Shown here: positions 54,695 to 62,449 of the stretch, in pieces | Layout: each line of letters begins with the position of its first letter | Numbering within the stretch: the first letter of the stretch is position 1 | From: Janibacter sp. HTCC2649 | Lineage (GTDB): Bacteria > Actinomycetota > Actinomycetes > Actinomycetales > Dermatophilaceae | Length of the DNA stretch: 64,000 nt | Direction: 5' to 3' | NCBI RefSeq assembly: GCF_000152705.1 | Contig: NZ_CH672413.1 | Span: 868,001 to 932,000 of the forward strand | Program-made: the position numbers and the translations under genes | The notes under the pieces: model-generated | Databases searched by the model: none | The model's input: only the letters and a program-made list of their open reading frames with translations | Told to the model about the DNA's origin: nothing

Positions 54695-55537
54695 ATGACC
54701 ATTGAGAAGAAGACCGGGATGTCACTGGCGGGCCGCACCATCCTCATGTCGGGCGGGAGCCGGGGCATCGGGCTGGCCATCGCGCTACGAGCCGCCCGGG
54801 ATGGCGCCAACGTGGCCCTGCTGGCCAAGACCGACCAGCCGGACCCCCGGCTCGAGGGCACGGCTCACACCGCCGCGCTGGCGATCGAGGAGGCCGGCGG
54901 CCACGCGCTCGCCGTCATCGGGGACGTGCGCGACGACGCCTCCGTCGCCGACGCGGTCGCGCAGACCGTGGACCGGTTCGGCGGGATCGACATCGTCGTC
55001 AACAACGCGAGCGCCATCGACCTGTCGCCCACACCGCATCTCTCGATGAAGAAGTACGACCTCATGCAGGACATCAACTGCCGAGGATCCTTCCTCCTTG
55101 CCAAGTCGGCGCTGCCACACCTCACCCGCTCCGATGCAGCGCACGTGCTGACCCTGTCGCCGCCGCTGAACCTCAGGCCCGAATGGGCCGGCCGCCACTT
55201 GGGCTACACGATCGCGAAGTACGGCATGAGCCTGGTGACGCTCGGTTTGGCGCAGGAACTGGCCGACTCGGGGGTTGCGGCCAACAGCCTGTGGCCACGC
55301 ACGCTCATCGCCACGGCCGCCGTCCAGAACCTGCTCGGAGGTGACGAGGCCATCCGCAGCAGCCGGAGCCCGGAGATCATGGCGGACGCCGCGCACGTTG
55401 TCCTCAGCCAGGATCCGCGCACCTGCACCGGCAACTTCTTCATCGACGACGAGGTCCTCGCCGAGGTCGGCGTCACGGACCTCTCGGTCTACGGCGGACC
55501 GGACTCCGAGCTGCAGAAGGACATCTTCCTCGACTGA
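54695..55537 (+). CDS. Short-chain dehydrogenase (HSDL2-like)
   Basis: 280 aa. SGGSRGIG cofactor loop, NNASAIDL, catalytic YTIAKYGMS. The long substrate loop (RPEWAGRHLGYTIAKYG, SLWPRTLIATAAVQNL) resembles hydroxysteroid dehydrogenase-like protein 2 and fatty-acid-linked SDRs. Cytoplasmic; substrate not known. Confidence 0.88.
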   Translation: MTIEKKTGMSLAGRTILMSGGSRGIGLAIALRAARDGANVALLAKTDQPDPRLEGTAHTAALAIEEAGGHALAVIGDVRDDASVADAVAQTVDRFGGIDIVVNNASAIDLSPTPHLSMKKYDLMQDINCRGSFLLAKSALPHLTRSDAAHVLTLSPPLNLRPEWAGRHLGYTIAKYGMSLVTLGLAQELADSGVAANSLWPRTLIATAAVQNLLGGDEAIRSSRSPEIMADAAHVVLSQDPRTCTGNFFIDDEVLAEVGVTDLSVYGGPDSELQKDIFLD

Positions 55538-55576
55538 CGCGCTCCTGCGCCGTGCCCGACGGATGTGCCCGACGGG

Positions 55577-57022
55577 TCAGGCGAGGACGAACTTCGCCTG
55601 GCCCGCGGTCAGGTCGACCGACTCGAGGCGCACCGAGACCGAGGCCCCGAGCTCGGCCTCGCCCTTGGCGCGCACGATGACGGGCAGCTGGAGGAGCTGC
55701 ACCTCGAGGCCGCGGTCGTCACGCTCGACGACGACCGCGTCGAAGGCCTGGCCAACACGCGACTGGAGGACCGCTGCCTCGACGGCGTCGGCGCACATGC
55801 GCTCGGCCGACCCGGCGCGGCGGTCGGAGTCCTTCATGATCTCGGGGATCGTCGGCAGGGCCTCCCGGACCCAGGTCGGGACCTCGGCGCCGCTGCTGAT
55901 CGCCTCGCAGATGACCAGACCGAAGCGATCGACAAGGCGGCGCAGTGGTGCGGTGACGTGGGCATACGCGTCGGCCACCGCAGCGTGCTCTGCCTGCTCC
56001 GGGACATCGCCCTCGAACGGCGTGTAGCCAGCCCCACGGAAGAGGGCCGTCGCCGAGTGGATGAGGGCAAGGTGCTTGGGGTTGTTGCGGTCGAGGCTGC
56101 GCAGGAAGTCGCCGTAGTTCTGTTCTGCCGGCCACGGGGCGCCCAGAGCCTTGGCCTGGCGTCGGAAGCGGGCCACGGCGTTGTGGTCGGCATCCGGCAT
56201 CGTCCGCAGGATGCCCACTCCGGCGTGCAGCATCATGTCGGCCGCCACCATGCCAGTGAGCAGCGAGATCTGGGCGTTCCAGTCCTCGGAGCTGCGCGGC
56301 GGACGGAACGCGAGGGTGAAGTTGCCGTCGTCGCCGACGCTGACCTCCTGCTCGGGCATCGGCAGGCTGGCGCCCCCTCGGAGCTGCTCCTGACGGACGC
56401 GCTTCTCGCCGATCTCCTTGAGGAGGACCCAGCGTTCGTCGGTCGTGCCGGCATCGATCTGCTCCTGCACCCCGACGTAGTCGAACCGCTCGACCGACTT
56501 CACCCGGGCTCGATAGAGCTCGGCGCCGGTCTGCTCACCCTCGGCGTCGAGGCGGATGTCCCAGACGAAGGCCGGTCGCACCTGCCCGGGCAACAGGCTC
56601 GCCGCCCCCTCGCTCAGCACGGGCGGGTGGAGTGGCACCCGGACGTCGGGGCAGTAGATCGTCTGGCCGCGGCGGCGGGACTCGGTGTCGATCGCTCCCC
56701 CGGGCGCCACGAAGGCAGGGACGTCGGCGATGGCGTAGCGGACCCGATAGCCCTGGCCGTCGCGCTCGAGACACATGGCCTGGTCGAGGTCCATCGAGGT
56801 CGCGGGGTCGAGAGTCACGAAAGGCACAGAGGTCTCGTCCCGCTCCGGCGCTGCGGGTGGAGCCGCCGCGACCTTCTCGGCCTCGGCCTGCACCTCAGGT
56901 GGGAACGCCTCGCTCGCCTGCACCTCGGCGCGGATGGCCGCGAACCGGGCAAGCAGCGCCTCCCGGACGCTGTCGGTCGTCGTGGCGTCCGCCGGGGCAA
57001 GGCTGATCTGGCGCTGAGGCAT
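55577..57022 (-). CDS. RNB-domain ribonuclease, short actinobacterial form
   Basis: 481 aa from ATG 57022; upstream frame is ignored because homology to the family begins at MPQRQISLAP. Catalytic region TLDPATSMDLDQAMCLERD corresponds to the RNase II D-x5-D-x-D-D site, with Gln in place of the last Asp. SRRRGQTIYCPDVRVPLHPP and GAGYTPFEGD follow. No clear N-terminal cold-shock domain. 3'-5' exoribonuclease activity is expected but uncertain. Confidence 0.88.
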   Translation of the reverse strand: MPQRQISLAPADATTTDSVREALLARFAAIRAEVQASEAFPPEVQAEAEKVAAAPPAAPERDETSVPFVTLDPATSMDLDQAMCLERDGQGYRVRYAIADVPAFVAPGGAIDTESRRRGQTIYCPDVRVPLHPPVLSEGAASLLPGQVRPAFVWDIRLDAEGEQTGAELYRARVKSVERFDYVGVQEQIDAGTTDERWVLLKEIGEKRVRQEQLRGGASLPMPEQEVSVGDDGNFTLAFRPPRSSEDWNAQISLLTGMVAADMMLHAGVGILRTMPDADHNAVARFRRQAKALGAPWPAEQNYGDFLRSLDRNNPKHLALIHSATALFRGAGYTPFEGDVPEQAEHAAVADAYAHVTAPLRRLVDRFGLVICEAISSGAEVPTWVREALPTIPEIMKDSDRRAGSAERMCADAVEAAVLQSRVGQAFDAVVVERDDRGLEVQLLQLPVIVRAKGEAELGASVSVRLESVDLTAGQAKFVLA

Positions 57023-57053
57023 GCCAGCCAACCTACAAGGGGTGCGCCCCGCA

Positions 57054-57059
57054 TAGGGT
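57054..57059 (+). promoter_or_regulatory. Leaderless -10 hexamer of yaaA
   Basis: TAGGGT, 6 nt before GTG 57066. Confidence 0.4.
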
Positions 57060-57065
57060 GACCGC

Positions 57066-57812
57066 GTGCTCATCGTCCTGCCCCCGTCGGAGTCCAAGTC
57101 GAACCGTCGCCGAGGCAAGCCCGTCGACCCGAGAACGTGGTCGTTCCCGGAGCTCGCCGACACCCGCACGGCCGTGGCCACCCACCTGCGACGGGCGAGC
57201 GAATCCCCCACTGCCACAGTCGATCTCGGCGTCTCCCCCGGTCTCGTTGCTGAGGTTGCCCGCAACCTCACCCTCGACACCGCCCCAGCAACACCGGCCG
57301 CCGAGGTCTACACCGGCGTGCTCTACGACGCCCTCGGTCTCGACTCGATGGACGCCTCGGCGCGTCGCCGGGCCAACCAGTGGGTCGTCATCGTCTCCGC
57401 CCTGCACGGTGCCGTGCGGCTCAAGGACCGGATCACGGCATACCGGCTCTCCATGGACGTCAACCTGGCCGGGCTCGGCCCGGTCGCGGCCGCGTGGCGA
57501 CCAGTCCTTGACGACGTGCTCGTCCCCGCTGCCGGGCGCGAGGTCGTCGTCGACTGCCGAAGCTCGACGTATGCCGCCGCGTGGACTCCCACGGGCGACG
57601 TCGCCGACCGCTGGGTGCAGATCCGCGTGCCCGGCGCCAGCCACATGGCCAAGCACACCCGGGGGCTCGTGGCCCGCCACCTCTGTGTCAGTGGTCAGCG
57701 GGCACGGACGCCGGAGAAGCTCGCGGCCATCATCGGCGAGGCCTTCGACGTCGACCTCACTCCCCCGGCACGCCGCGGAAAGCCCTCGATCCTCGACGTC
57801 ACTGCTCGCTGA
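57066..57812 (+). CDS. yaaA: YaaA-family (UPF0246) protein
   Basis: 248 aa. LPPSESKSNRRRGKPVD at the N-terminus and GAVRLKDRITAYRLSMD, SHMAKHTRGLVARHL in the body are YaaA hallmarks. E. coli YaaA limits free iron under peroxide stress; here that role is only by homology. Ends in 14 bp of overlap with the convergent small gene. Confidence 0.9.
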   Translation: MLIVLPPSESKSNRRRGKPVDPRTWSFPELADTRTAVATHLRRASESPTATVDLGVSPGLVAEVARNLTLDTAPATPAAEVYTGVLYDALGLDSMDASARRRANQWVVIVSALHGAVRLKDRITAYRLSMDVNLAGLGPVAAAWRPVLDDVLVPAAGREVVVDCRSSTYAAAWTPTGDVADRWVQIRVPGASHMAKHTRGLVARHLCVSGQRARTPEKLAAIIGEAFDVDLTPPARRGKPSILDVTAR

Positions 57813-58146
57813 GTGCGATCCCGGCGGCCATGAGCCGCCAGCTGCGTCCGGGCCCTCGACGCAGTTCCCAGCGACCACAGCGCGCGAACTCGTCGAGGTC
57901 GTCGACCAGCACCCCCGCCACCGCCTTGGCCTCGGCATCTTCGGTACCTCGCTCGGTGGCCGGCACGAGGAAGCGCAGGTGGAGCTGCGGCTGGGGACGA
58001 CTCGAGGTCGCATGGGCGACATCGAGCAGTCGGTCCTCGACCTGGTGCGTCCTGGCGAGGATGGACTCCGCGGCCGGGAGCACGTCCTGGGGCTGCACCC
58101 CGGCACGGACGTCGAGGATGTCGACCGTGACGCGGTAGGACGGCAT
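57799..58146 (-). CDS. Unknown small conserved protein downstream of metZ
   Basis: 115 aa, ATG 58146 overlapping the metZ stop by one base (TGATG). Predicted alpha/beta: YRVTVDILDVRAGVQPQDVLPAAESIL, LHLRFLVPATERGTEDAEAKAVAGVLVDDL. No recognised domain. Probably coupled to methionine biosynthesis by position only. Confidence 0.8.
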   Translation of the reverse strand: MPSYRVTVDILDVRAGVQPQDVLPAAESILARTHQVEDRLLDVAHATSSRPQPQLHLRFLVPATERGTEDAEAKAVAGVLVDDLDEFARCGRWELRRGPGRSWRLMAAGIALSEQ

Positions 58147-59354
58147 CAGGCCTGCAGGGCTCCGGCCAGCGCCGCTTCGACGTCCTCGATGAGGTCCTCG
58201 ACGGACTCGAGCCCGACCGAGATGCGAATGGTGCCGTCGGTGATGCCGACGGCGGCCCGGGCTTCTGGCGCGAGTCGGCGATGAGTCGTGGTGGCCGGGT
58301 GTGTCACGAGGGACTTGGCATCGCCGAGGTTGTTGGAGATGTCGACGAGCTGCAGGGCGTTCATGACCTTGAACGCGACGTCCTTGCCGCCCTCGACCTC
58401 GAACGTGATGACGGTGCCGCCGCCGGTCATCTGCTGCTTGGCGAGCTCGTGCTGCGGGTGGCTCTCGAGCATCGGGTGGATGACCTTGACGATCCCCTCG
58501 CGCCCTTCGAGGTGCTGGCCGAGCCGGAGCGCGTTGGCGGACATCTTGTCCACGCGCAGAGCCATCGTCTCGAGCCCCTTGACGAGCACCCAGGCGTTGA
58601 ACGGCGACATGGCTGGCCCGGTGTGCCGCATGAGGTTCTTGACGGGACCGTCGATGAACTCCGCCGGTCCGAGGACGGCACCGCCCAGGACACGGCCCTG
58701 ACCGTCGATGTGCTTCGTCGCCGAGTAGACAACGATGTCGGCGCCGTGCTCGAGCGGACGGGAGAAGACGGGGGTGCCGAAGACGTTGTCGACGACGACC
58801 TTGGCGCCGGCAGCGTGCGCCAGCTTCGACACCGCGGCGATGTCGACGAGCTCCTGCATGGGGTTGCTCGGTGTCTCGAAGAAGACGGCGGCCGTCGGCA
58901 CGGACAGCGCCTCCTCCCACTGCGCGAGGTCGGGGCCGTCAACGAAGACCGCCTCGACGCCGAACCTGGGGAGGATCTCGTCGATGATGACGAAGCAGGA
59001 GCCGAAGAGCGCCCGCGAGGAGACGATGCGATCTCCCTTGCCGCACAGGGCCGCGAGGGCGACCCAGACGGCGGCCATCCCCGACGCTGTCGCGAAGCAG
59101 GCCTCGGCGCCTTCGATGAGTCGAAGCCGCTCCTCGAACATGCTCACGGTCGGGTTGCCGTAGCGGCTGTAGATGAACTTCTCGATCTCGTCCTTGAACG
59201 CCGCCTCGGCCTGCTCGGCCGACTCGTAGACGAAGCCGGACGTGAGGAACATCGCCTCGCTGGTCTCGTCGAAACCGCTGCGGCTCAACCCTCCTCGCAC
59301 GGCGAGGGTCTCGGGGCGGAACGAACGACCTGACTCGCTCAGTGCGTCGTCCAT
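58146..59354 (-). CDS. metZ: O-succinylhomoserine sulfhydrylase
   Basis: 402 aa Cys/Met-metabolism PLP enzyme. SRYGNPTVSMFEERL, GMAAVWVALAAL, NVFGTPVFSRPLEHGADIVVYSATKHIDGQGR with the PLP Lys, and SLVTHPATTTHRRL. Makes homocysteine from O-succinylhomoserine and sulfide. Pairing with a rhodanese gene matches Rv0390-Rv0391. Confidence 0.93.
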   Translation of the reverse strand: MDDALSESGRSFRPETLAVRGGLSRSGFDETSEAMFLTSGFVYESAEQAEAAFKDEIEKFIYSRYGNPTVSMFEERLRLIEGAEACFATASGMAAVWVALAALCGKGDRIVSSRALFGSCFVIIDEILPRFGVEAVFVDGPDLAQWEEALSVPTAAVFFETPSNPMQELVDIAAVSKLAHAAGAKVVVDNVFGTPVFSRPLEHGADIVVYSATKHIDGQGRVLGGAVLGPAEFIDGPVKNLMRHTGPAMSPFNAWVLVKGLETMALRVDKMSANALRLGQHLEGREGIVKVIHPMLESHPQHELAKQQMTGGGTVITFEVEGGKDVAFKVMNALQLVDISNNLGDAKSLVTHPATTTHRRLAPEARAAVGITDGTIRISVGLESVEDLIEDVEAALAGALQA

Positions 59355-59355
59355 G

Positions 59356-59766
59356 TCAGCCCTGCTTCCACGGGAGGCCGGCGACCTTCCAGCCGGCCAC
59401 GGTGCGGTGACCCTCGGAGTCGTGGGGACCTTCAAAACCTTCAAGGACGTTGTATGCCGGTCCCAGGCCTGCCGCTGTGGCTGCCTCCGCCGCGGCGATG
59501 GAGCGCACACCCGAGCGGCACAGGAAGTAGACGGGCTTGCCCTCGCCGACACCGGCGGCGCGCAACTCGTCCACAAAGGAGTCGTTGATGCTGCCGTCGG
59601 GGTACTGCTGCCACTCGACGAGCAACGGCTGGCGGGACGGATCCAGCTGCGGGACACCGACATAGGACCACTCGGCACGCGTGCGCACATCGACGAGGAC
59701 AGCGTCCTCGCTCTGGGTCACCGCGGCAAAGGCCTCGGACGGAGTGACATCACCGGCATAGCTCAT
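59356..59766 (-). CDS. Rhodanese-like sulfurtransferase
   Basis: 136 aa single rhodanese domain. DVRTRAEWSYVGVP and active-site loop FLCRSGVRSI with the catalytic Cys. May supply sulfane sulfur or sulfide to the sulfhydrylase encoded next (gap 1 bp). Confidence 0.92.
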   Translation of the reverse strand: MSYAGDVTPSEAFAAVTQSEDAVLVDVRTRAEWSYVGVPQLDPSRQPLLVEWQQYPDGSINDSFVDELRAAGVGEGKPVYFLCRSGVRSIAAAEAATAAGLGPAYNVLEGFEGPHDSEGHRTVAGWKVAGLPWKQG

Positions 59767-59772
59767 GGCGCC

Positions 59773-59778
59773 AGCCTA
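59773..59778 (-). promoter_or_regulatory. Leaderless -10 hexamer of rhodanese-metZ
   Basis: TAGGCT on the minus strand, 6 nt before ATG 59766. Confidence 0.45.
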
Positions 59779-59809
59779 GGTGCGCCCCGCACGTTGCGGG
59801 AGCGCTGGT

Positions 59810-60547
59810 TCAGAGACCGGACTCAGCGGTGCGCACGAGGATGCGACGGCACTCCTCGCACCGGTGGACCTCGTCCTGGGGAGCCGACTTGATCTCCCGG
59901 AGGGCAACCGGGTTGAGCTCCAGCTGGCAGCCACCACAACGGCGCTGTCGAAGCGGTGCAGCACCCGTGCCACTCGTCGCCCGGATCTTGTCGTAGAGCG
60001 CCACGAGCTCGACACCTGCAGCGTGCACGAGACCATCGCGTGGGGCGGCAACTTCTGCCTCATCCGCGTCGAGCTCGGCAAGGCGCTTGTCACGAGCCGC
60101 TTCGAGCTCCGTGAGCCGGTCCGTGATCTCGCCGCGGCCCCGCTCGAGCTCGGACACGTCGGACTGGACCGCTTCGGCGCGCTCCATCACCTCGAGCTCG
60201 ACGTCCTCGAGCTCTGACTGGCGACGCGCCAGCGACTCGAGCTCGTGCTGGATGGCGGTGAGGTCCTTGGCGCTGCCGGTGCCCGAGTCCAGACGCTGCT
60301 GGTCGCGCGTGGCGCGGTCGCGCACCTGCTGCACGTCGCCGTCGGCCTTGATGACCTCACGCTGGATGTCACTGAGCTCCGTGCGCGAACGCACGAGCTG
60401 GTCATCGAGCAGGCTGGCCTTGCCCTCGAGGTCGGCGATCTCGGCCAGCTGCGGGAGGGTCTTGCGCGCGTGGGCGATCTGCGACAGACGCGTGTCGAGG
60501 GCCTGGAGGTCGAGGAGCTTGGACTGTTGTCCGGGTTCGGCTTTCAC
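59810..60547 (-). CDS. Coiled-coil protein with C4 zinc ribbon
   Basis: 245 aa, GTG 60547 with GGAGG 6 nt upstream, overlapping the nif3-like stop by GTGA. Residues 1-185 form a long coiled coil; the C-terminal zinc ribbon is CGGC...CEEC (RRCGGCQLELNP...HRCEECRRIL). Family of Rv2229c; proposed to bind nucleic acid. Adjacent to the nif3-like gene as in other Actinobacteria. Confidence 0.92.
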   Translation of the reverse strand: MKAEPGQQSKLLDLQALDTRLSQIAHARKTLPQLAEIADLEGKASLLDDQLVRSRTELSDIQREVIKADGDVQQVRDRATRDQQRLDSGTGSAKDLTAIQHELESLARRQSELEDVELEVMERAEAVQSDVSELERGRGEITDRLTELEAARDKRLAELDADEAEVAAPRDGLVHAAGVELVALYDKIRATSGTGAAPLRQRRCGGCQLELNPVALREIKSAPQDEVHRCEECRRILVRTAESGL

Positions 60548-61371
60548 GGCATTCCTCCGGCTGTTGTTGCTCCGACCGTGAAGGTCCACGGGTCGGTGCG
60601 CACTGTGCTGATGTCGATGTCCACCCTAAGGGCAGCGGCGAGGGCGTCACGCACGGTTGGCAGCCACACGGACTCGCTCGACCAGTGGCCGGCGTCGACG
60701 AGGTAGGGCGTGCCTCCCCTGGCCTCTTCGCGAGCCTCGAGCGCGGGATGGTGACGCAGGTCGGCGGTCACGTAGACATCGGCTCCGGACGCTCGAACGG
60801 CGTCGAACTGGTCGTCGCCCGCTCCCCCGAGAACGGCGACCTTCTCGACCATCGCGTCGGCCGGGCCGGCGACGCGCAGACCGGCAGCGGCAGCCGGCAG
60901 GGCGGCATACAGGGCCGTGGCGAAGTCGCCCAAGGTCAGGGGTGAGGCGAGGAGGCCGACGCGACCGAGCGGTTGTCCCTCGACGAGGGCGAGGGGCTCG
61001 GTGGCGGTCAGGCCGGCTGCCACGGCCAAGGCCTCGCACACTCCGGCCGCTGCGACGTCGGCGTTGGTGTGCGCCACGTAGAGCGCGATGTCACCGACGA
61101 CGAGGCCCGTGACGCTCGCACCCTTGGACGTCGTGGTGGCCACCGAATGGATGCCGCGCAGGAGGAGCGGGTGGTGGGTGATGAGGAGGTCGGCCTGCGT
61201 GGCCCGAGCCTCCTCGATGACGGCGAGGGTCGGGTCGAGTGCAAGCAGGATGCGCTCGACCGGCTGCTCCGGGTCCCCCGTCACCAGGCCCACCTGGTCC
61301 CACGACTGCGCGGTGTCCAGCGGGTAGAGGCGTTCCAGGACATCGACGACGTCACGCAGGAGCAGGGTCAT
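60544..61371 (-). CDS. Nif3/DUF34-family metal-binding protein
   Basis: 275 aa. Metal-binding LLITHHPLLLRGIHS, VAHTNADVA and AVLGGAGDDQ. Often annotated GTP cyclohydrolase 1 type 2; true function unresolved. ATG 61371 lies one base after the 3' end of tRNA-Val, so there is no room for a Shine-Dalgarno outside the tRNA. Confidence 0.92.
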   Translation of the reverse strand: MTLLLRDVVDVLERLYPLDTAQSWDQVGLVTGDPEQPVERILLALDPTLAVIEEARATQADLLITHHPLLLRGIHSVATTTSKGASVTGLVVGDIALYVAHTNADVAAAGVCEALAVAAGLTATEPLALVEGQPLGRVGLLASPLTLGDFATALYAALPAAAAGLRVAGPADAMVEKVAVLGGAGDDQFDAVRASGADVYVTADLRHHPALEAREEARGGTPYLVDAGHWSSESVWLPTVRDALAAALRVDIDISTVRTDPWTFTVGATTAGGMP

Positions 61372-61372
61372 G

Positions 61373-61445
61373 TGGGCCCGGCCGGCCTCGAACCGACGAC
61401 ACCCGCGGTGTAAACGCGGTGCTCTACCAACTGAGCTACAGGCCC
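61373..61445 (-). tRNA. tRNA-Val (UAC anticodon)
   Basis: 73 nt on the minus strand. Acceptor GGGCCTG pairs fully with CGGGCCC (one G-U); D-arm GCTCAGTTGGTAGAGC; anticodon loop TTTACAC (TAC); T-arm GTCGGTTCGAGGCCGGC. CCA is not encoded. A terminator-like hairpin CACGG/CCGTG lies at 61448-61464, behind ahpE. Confidence 0.93.
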
Positions 61446-61504
61446 CGACACGGCGCGGGGCCGTGACCGGTCGCCCATTGTGTCAGGCGATGACCACGAT
61501 CGGG

Positions 61505-61978
61505 TCAGGCGTGCGACATCGCTGTGTGATAGCCGCTGAAGTCACGGCGATCGCCGATGCCGGTGACGAGGGACCAACGGATGACGCCGTCACGGTCGAT
61601 GAGGAAGGTGCCACGGCGCGCAACGCCGGCCTTCTCGTCGAAGACGCCGTAGGCCCTGGCCACCTCTCCGTGGGGCCAGAAGTCGGACAGGAGCGGGAAG
61701 AAGTAGCCGTCGCGGTCGGCGTAGGCCCGCAGGGAGAACATCGCGTCACACGAGATCGTGAGGACCTGGACGTCCTCGGACACGAAGCGCCCGAGATCGT
61801 CGCGGATCTCGGTCAGCTCACCGGTGCAGATTCCGGAGAACGCCCACGGGTAGAACACGAGGAGGACGTTGCGGCGCCCGAGGTGGTCCGTGAGCGAAAC
61901 ATCAGCACCGTTCTGGTCGCGCAGCGTGAAGTGAGGAGCACGCTTCCCCACTTCAAGGCCCGACATGGCGTCCGTCAT
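61505..61978 (-). CDS. ahpE: Peroxiredoxin AhpE-type
   Basis: 157 aa. Peroxidatic C51 in FYPWAFSGICTGEL, second Cys C77 in LTISCD. Reduces peroxides and peroxynitrite with mycothiol/mycoredoxin in M. tuberculosis. Next to a DUF3052 gene as Rv2238c-Rv2239c. CAGACT 6 nt before the ATG. Confidence 0.93.
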   Translation of the reverse strand: MTDAMSGLEVGKRAPHFTLRDQNGADVSLTDHLGRRNVLLVFYPWAFSGICTGELTEIRDDLGRFVSEDVQVLTISCDAMFSLRAYADRDGYFFPLLSDFWPHGEVARAYGVFDEKAGVARRGTFLIDRDGVIRWSLVTGIGDRRDFSGYHTAMSHA

Positions 61979-61984
61979 GCCTGC

Positions 61985-61990
61985 AGTCTG
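61985..61990 (-). promoter_or_regulatory. Putative leaderless -10 hexamer of ahpE
   Basis: CAGACT on the minus strand, 6 nt before ATG 61978. Confidence 0.4.
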
Positions 61991-62001
61991 CCGCAGAACG
62001 A

Positions 62002-62442
62002 TCAGAGCCGTCCCCTGGGTGCGCCGAGCTTGATGGCCCGCCAGTGGGGAGACGCGTGGAAAGCGCCACCGGAGTGCAGACCCGCGGTCGCGGCTGCTTC
62101 GTCGATCTCGGCGGCGTCGACTGCGCCGTCCTTGGCGTCCTTGGGTGTGAGAGCCACGACGAAGCCGCCCTCGGCGAGAACTCCGACGAGATCGACGAGC
62201 GCATCGGTGAGGTCGCCGTCGTCGGCGCGCCACCAGAAGACGACCGCGTGGGCCTCCCCGGTGTAGTCCTCGTCCTCGAGGTCGGATCCGATGACGTCCT
62301 CGACGGCGAAGCGGAAGTCGTCGTCGACGTCGTCGTCCCAGCCGAACTCCTGCACGATCTGCTCGGCGGCAAAGCCGAGGCGCTCGACGGCACCTGAGCC
62401 GTCAGGCCCGGCTTCGGCGGGCGGTGGTGCAGCGGTGTTCAC
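62002..62442 (-). CDS. DUF3052 protein
   Basis: 146 aa acidic protein, GTG 62442. FAAEQIVQEFGWDDDVDDDFRFAVEDVIGSDLEDEDY and FWWRADDGDLTDALVDL are typical of DUF3052 (Rv2239c). Function unknown. Neighbour of ahpE. Confidence 0.9.
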   Translation of the reverse strand: MNTAAPPPAEAGPDGSGAVERLGFAAEQIVQEFGWDDDVDDDFRFAVEDVIGSDLEDEDYTGEAHAVVFWWRADDGDLTDALVDLVGVLAEGGFVVALTPKDAKDGAVDAAEIDEAAATAGLHSGGAFHASPHWRAIKLGAPRGRL

Positions 62443-62449
62443 GGTGGGG

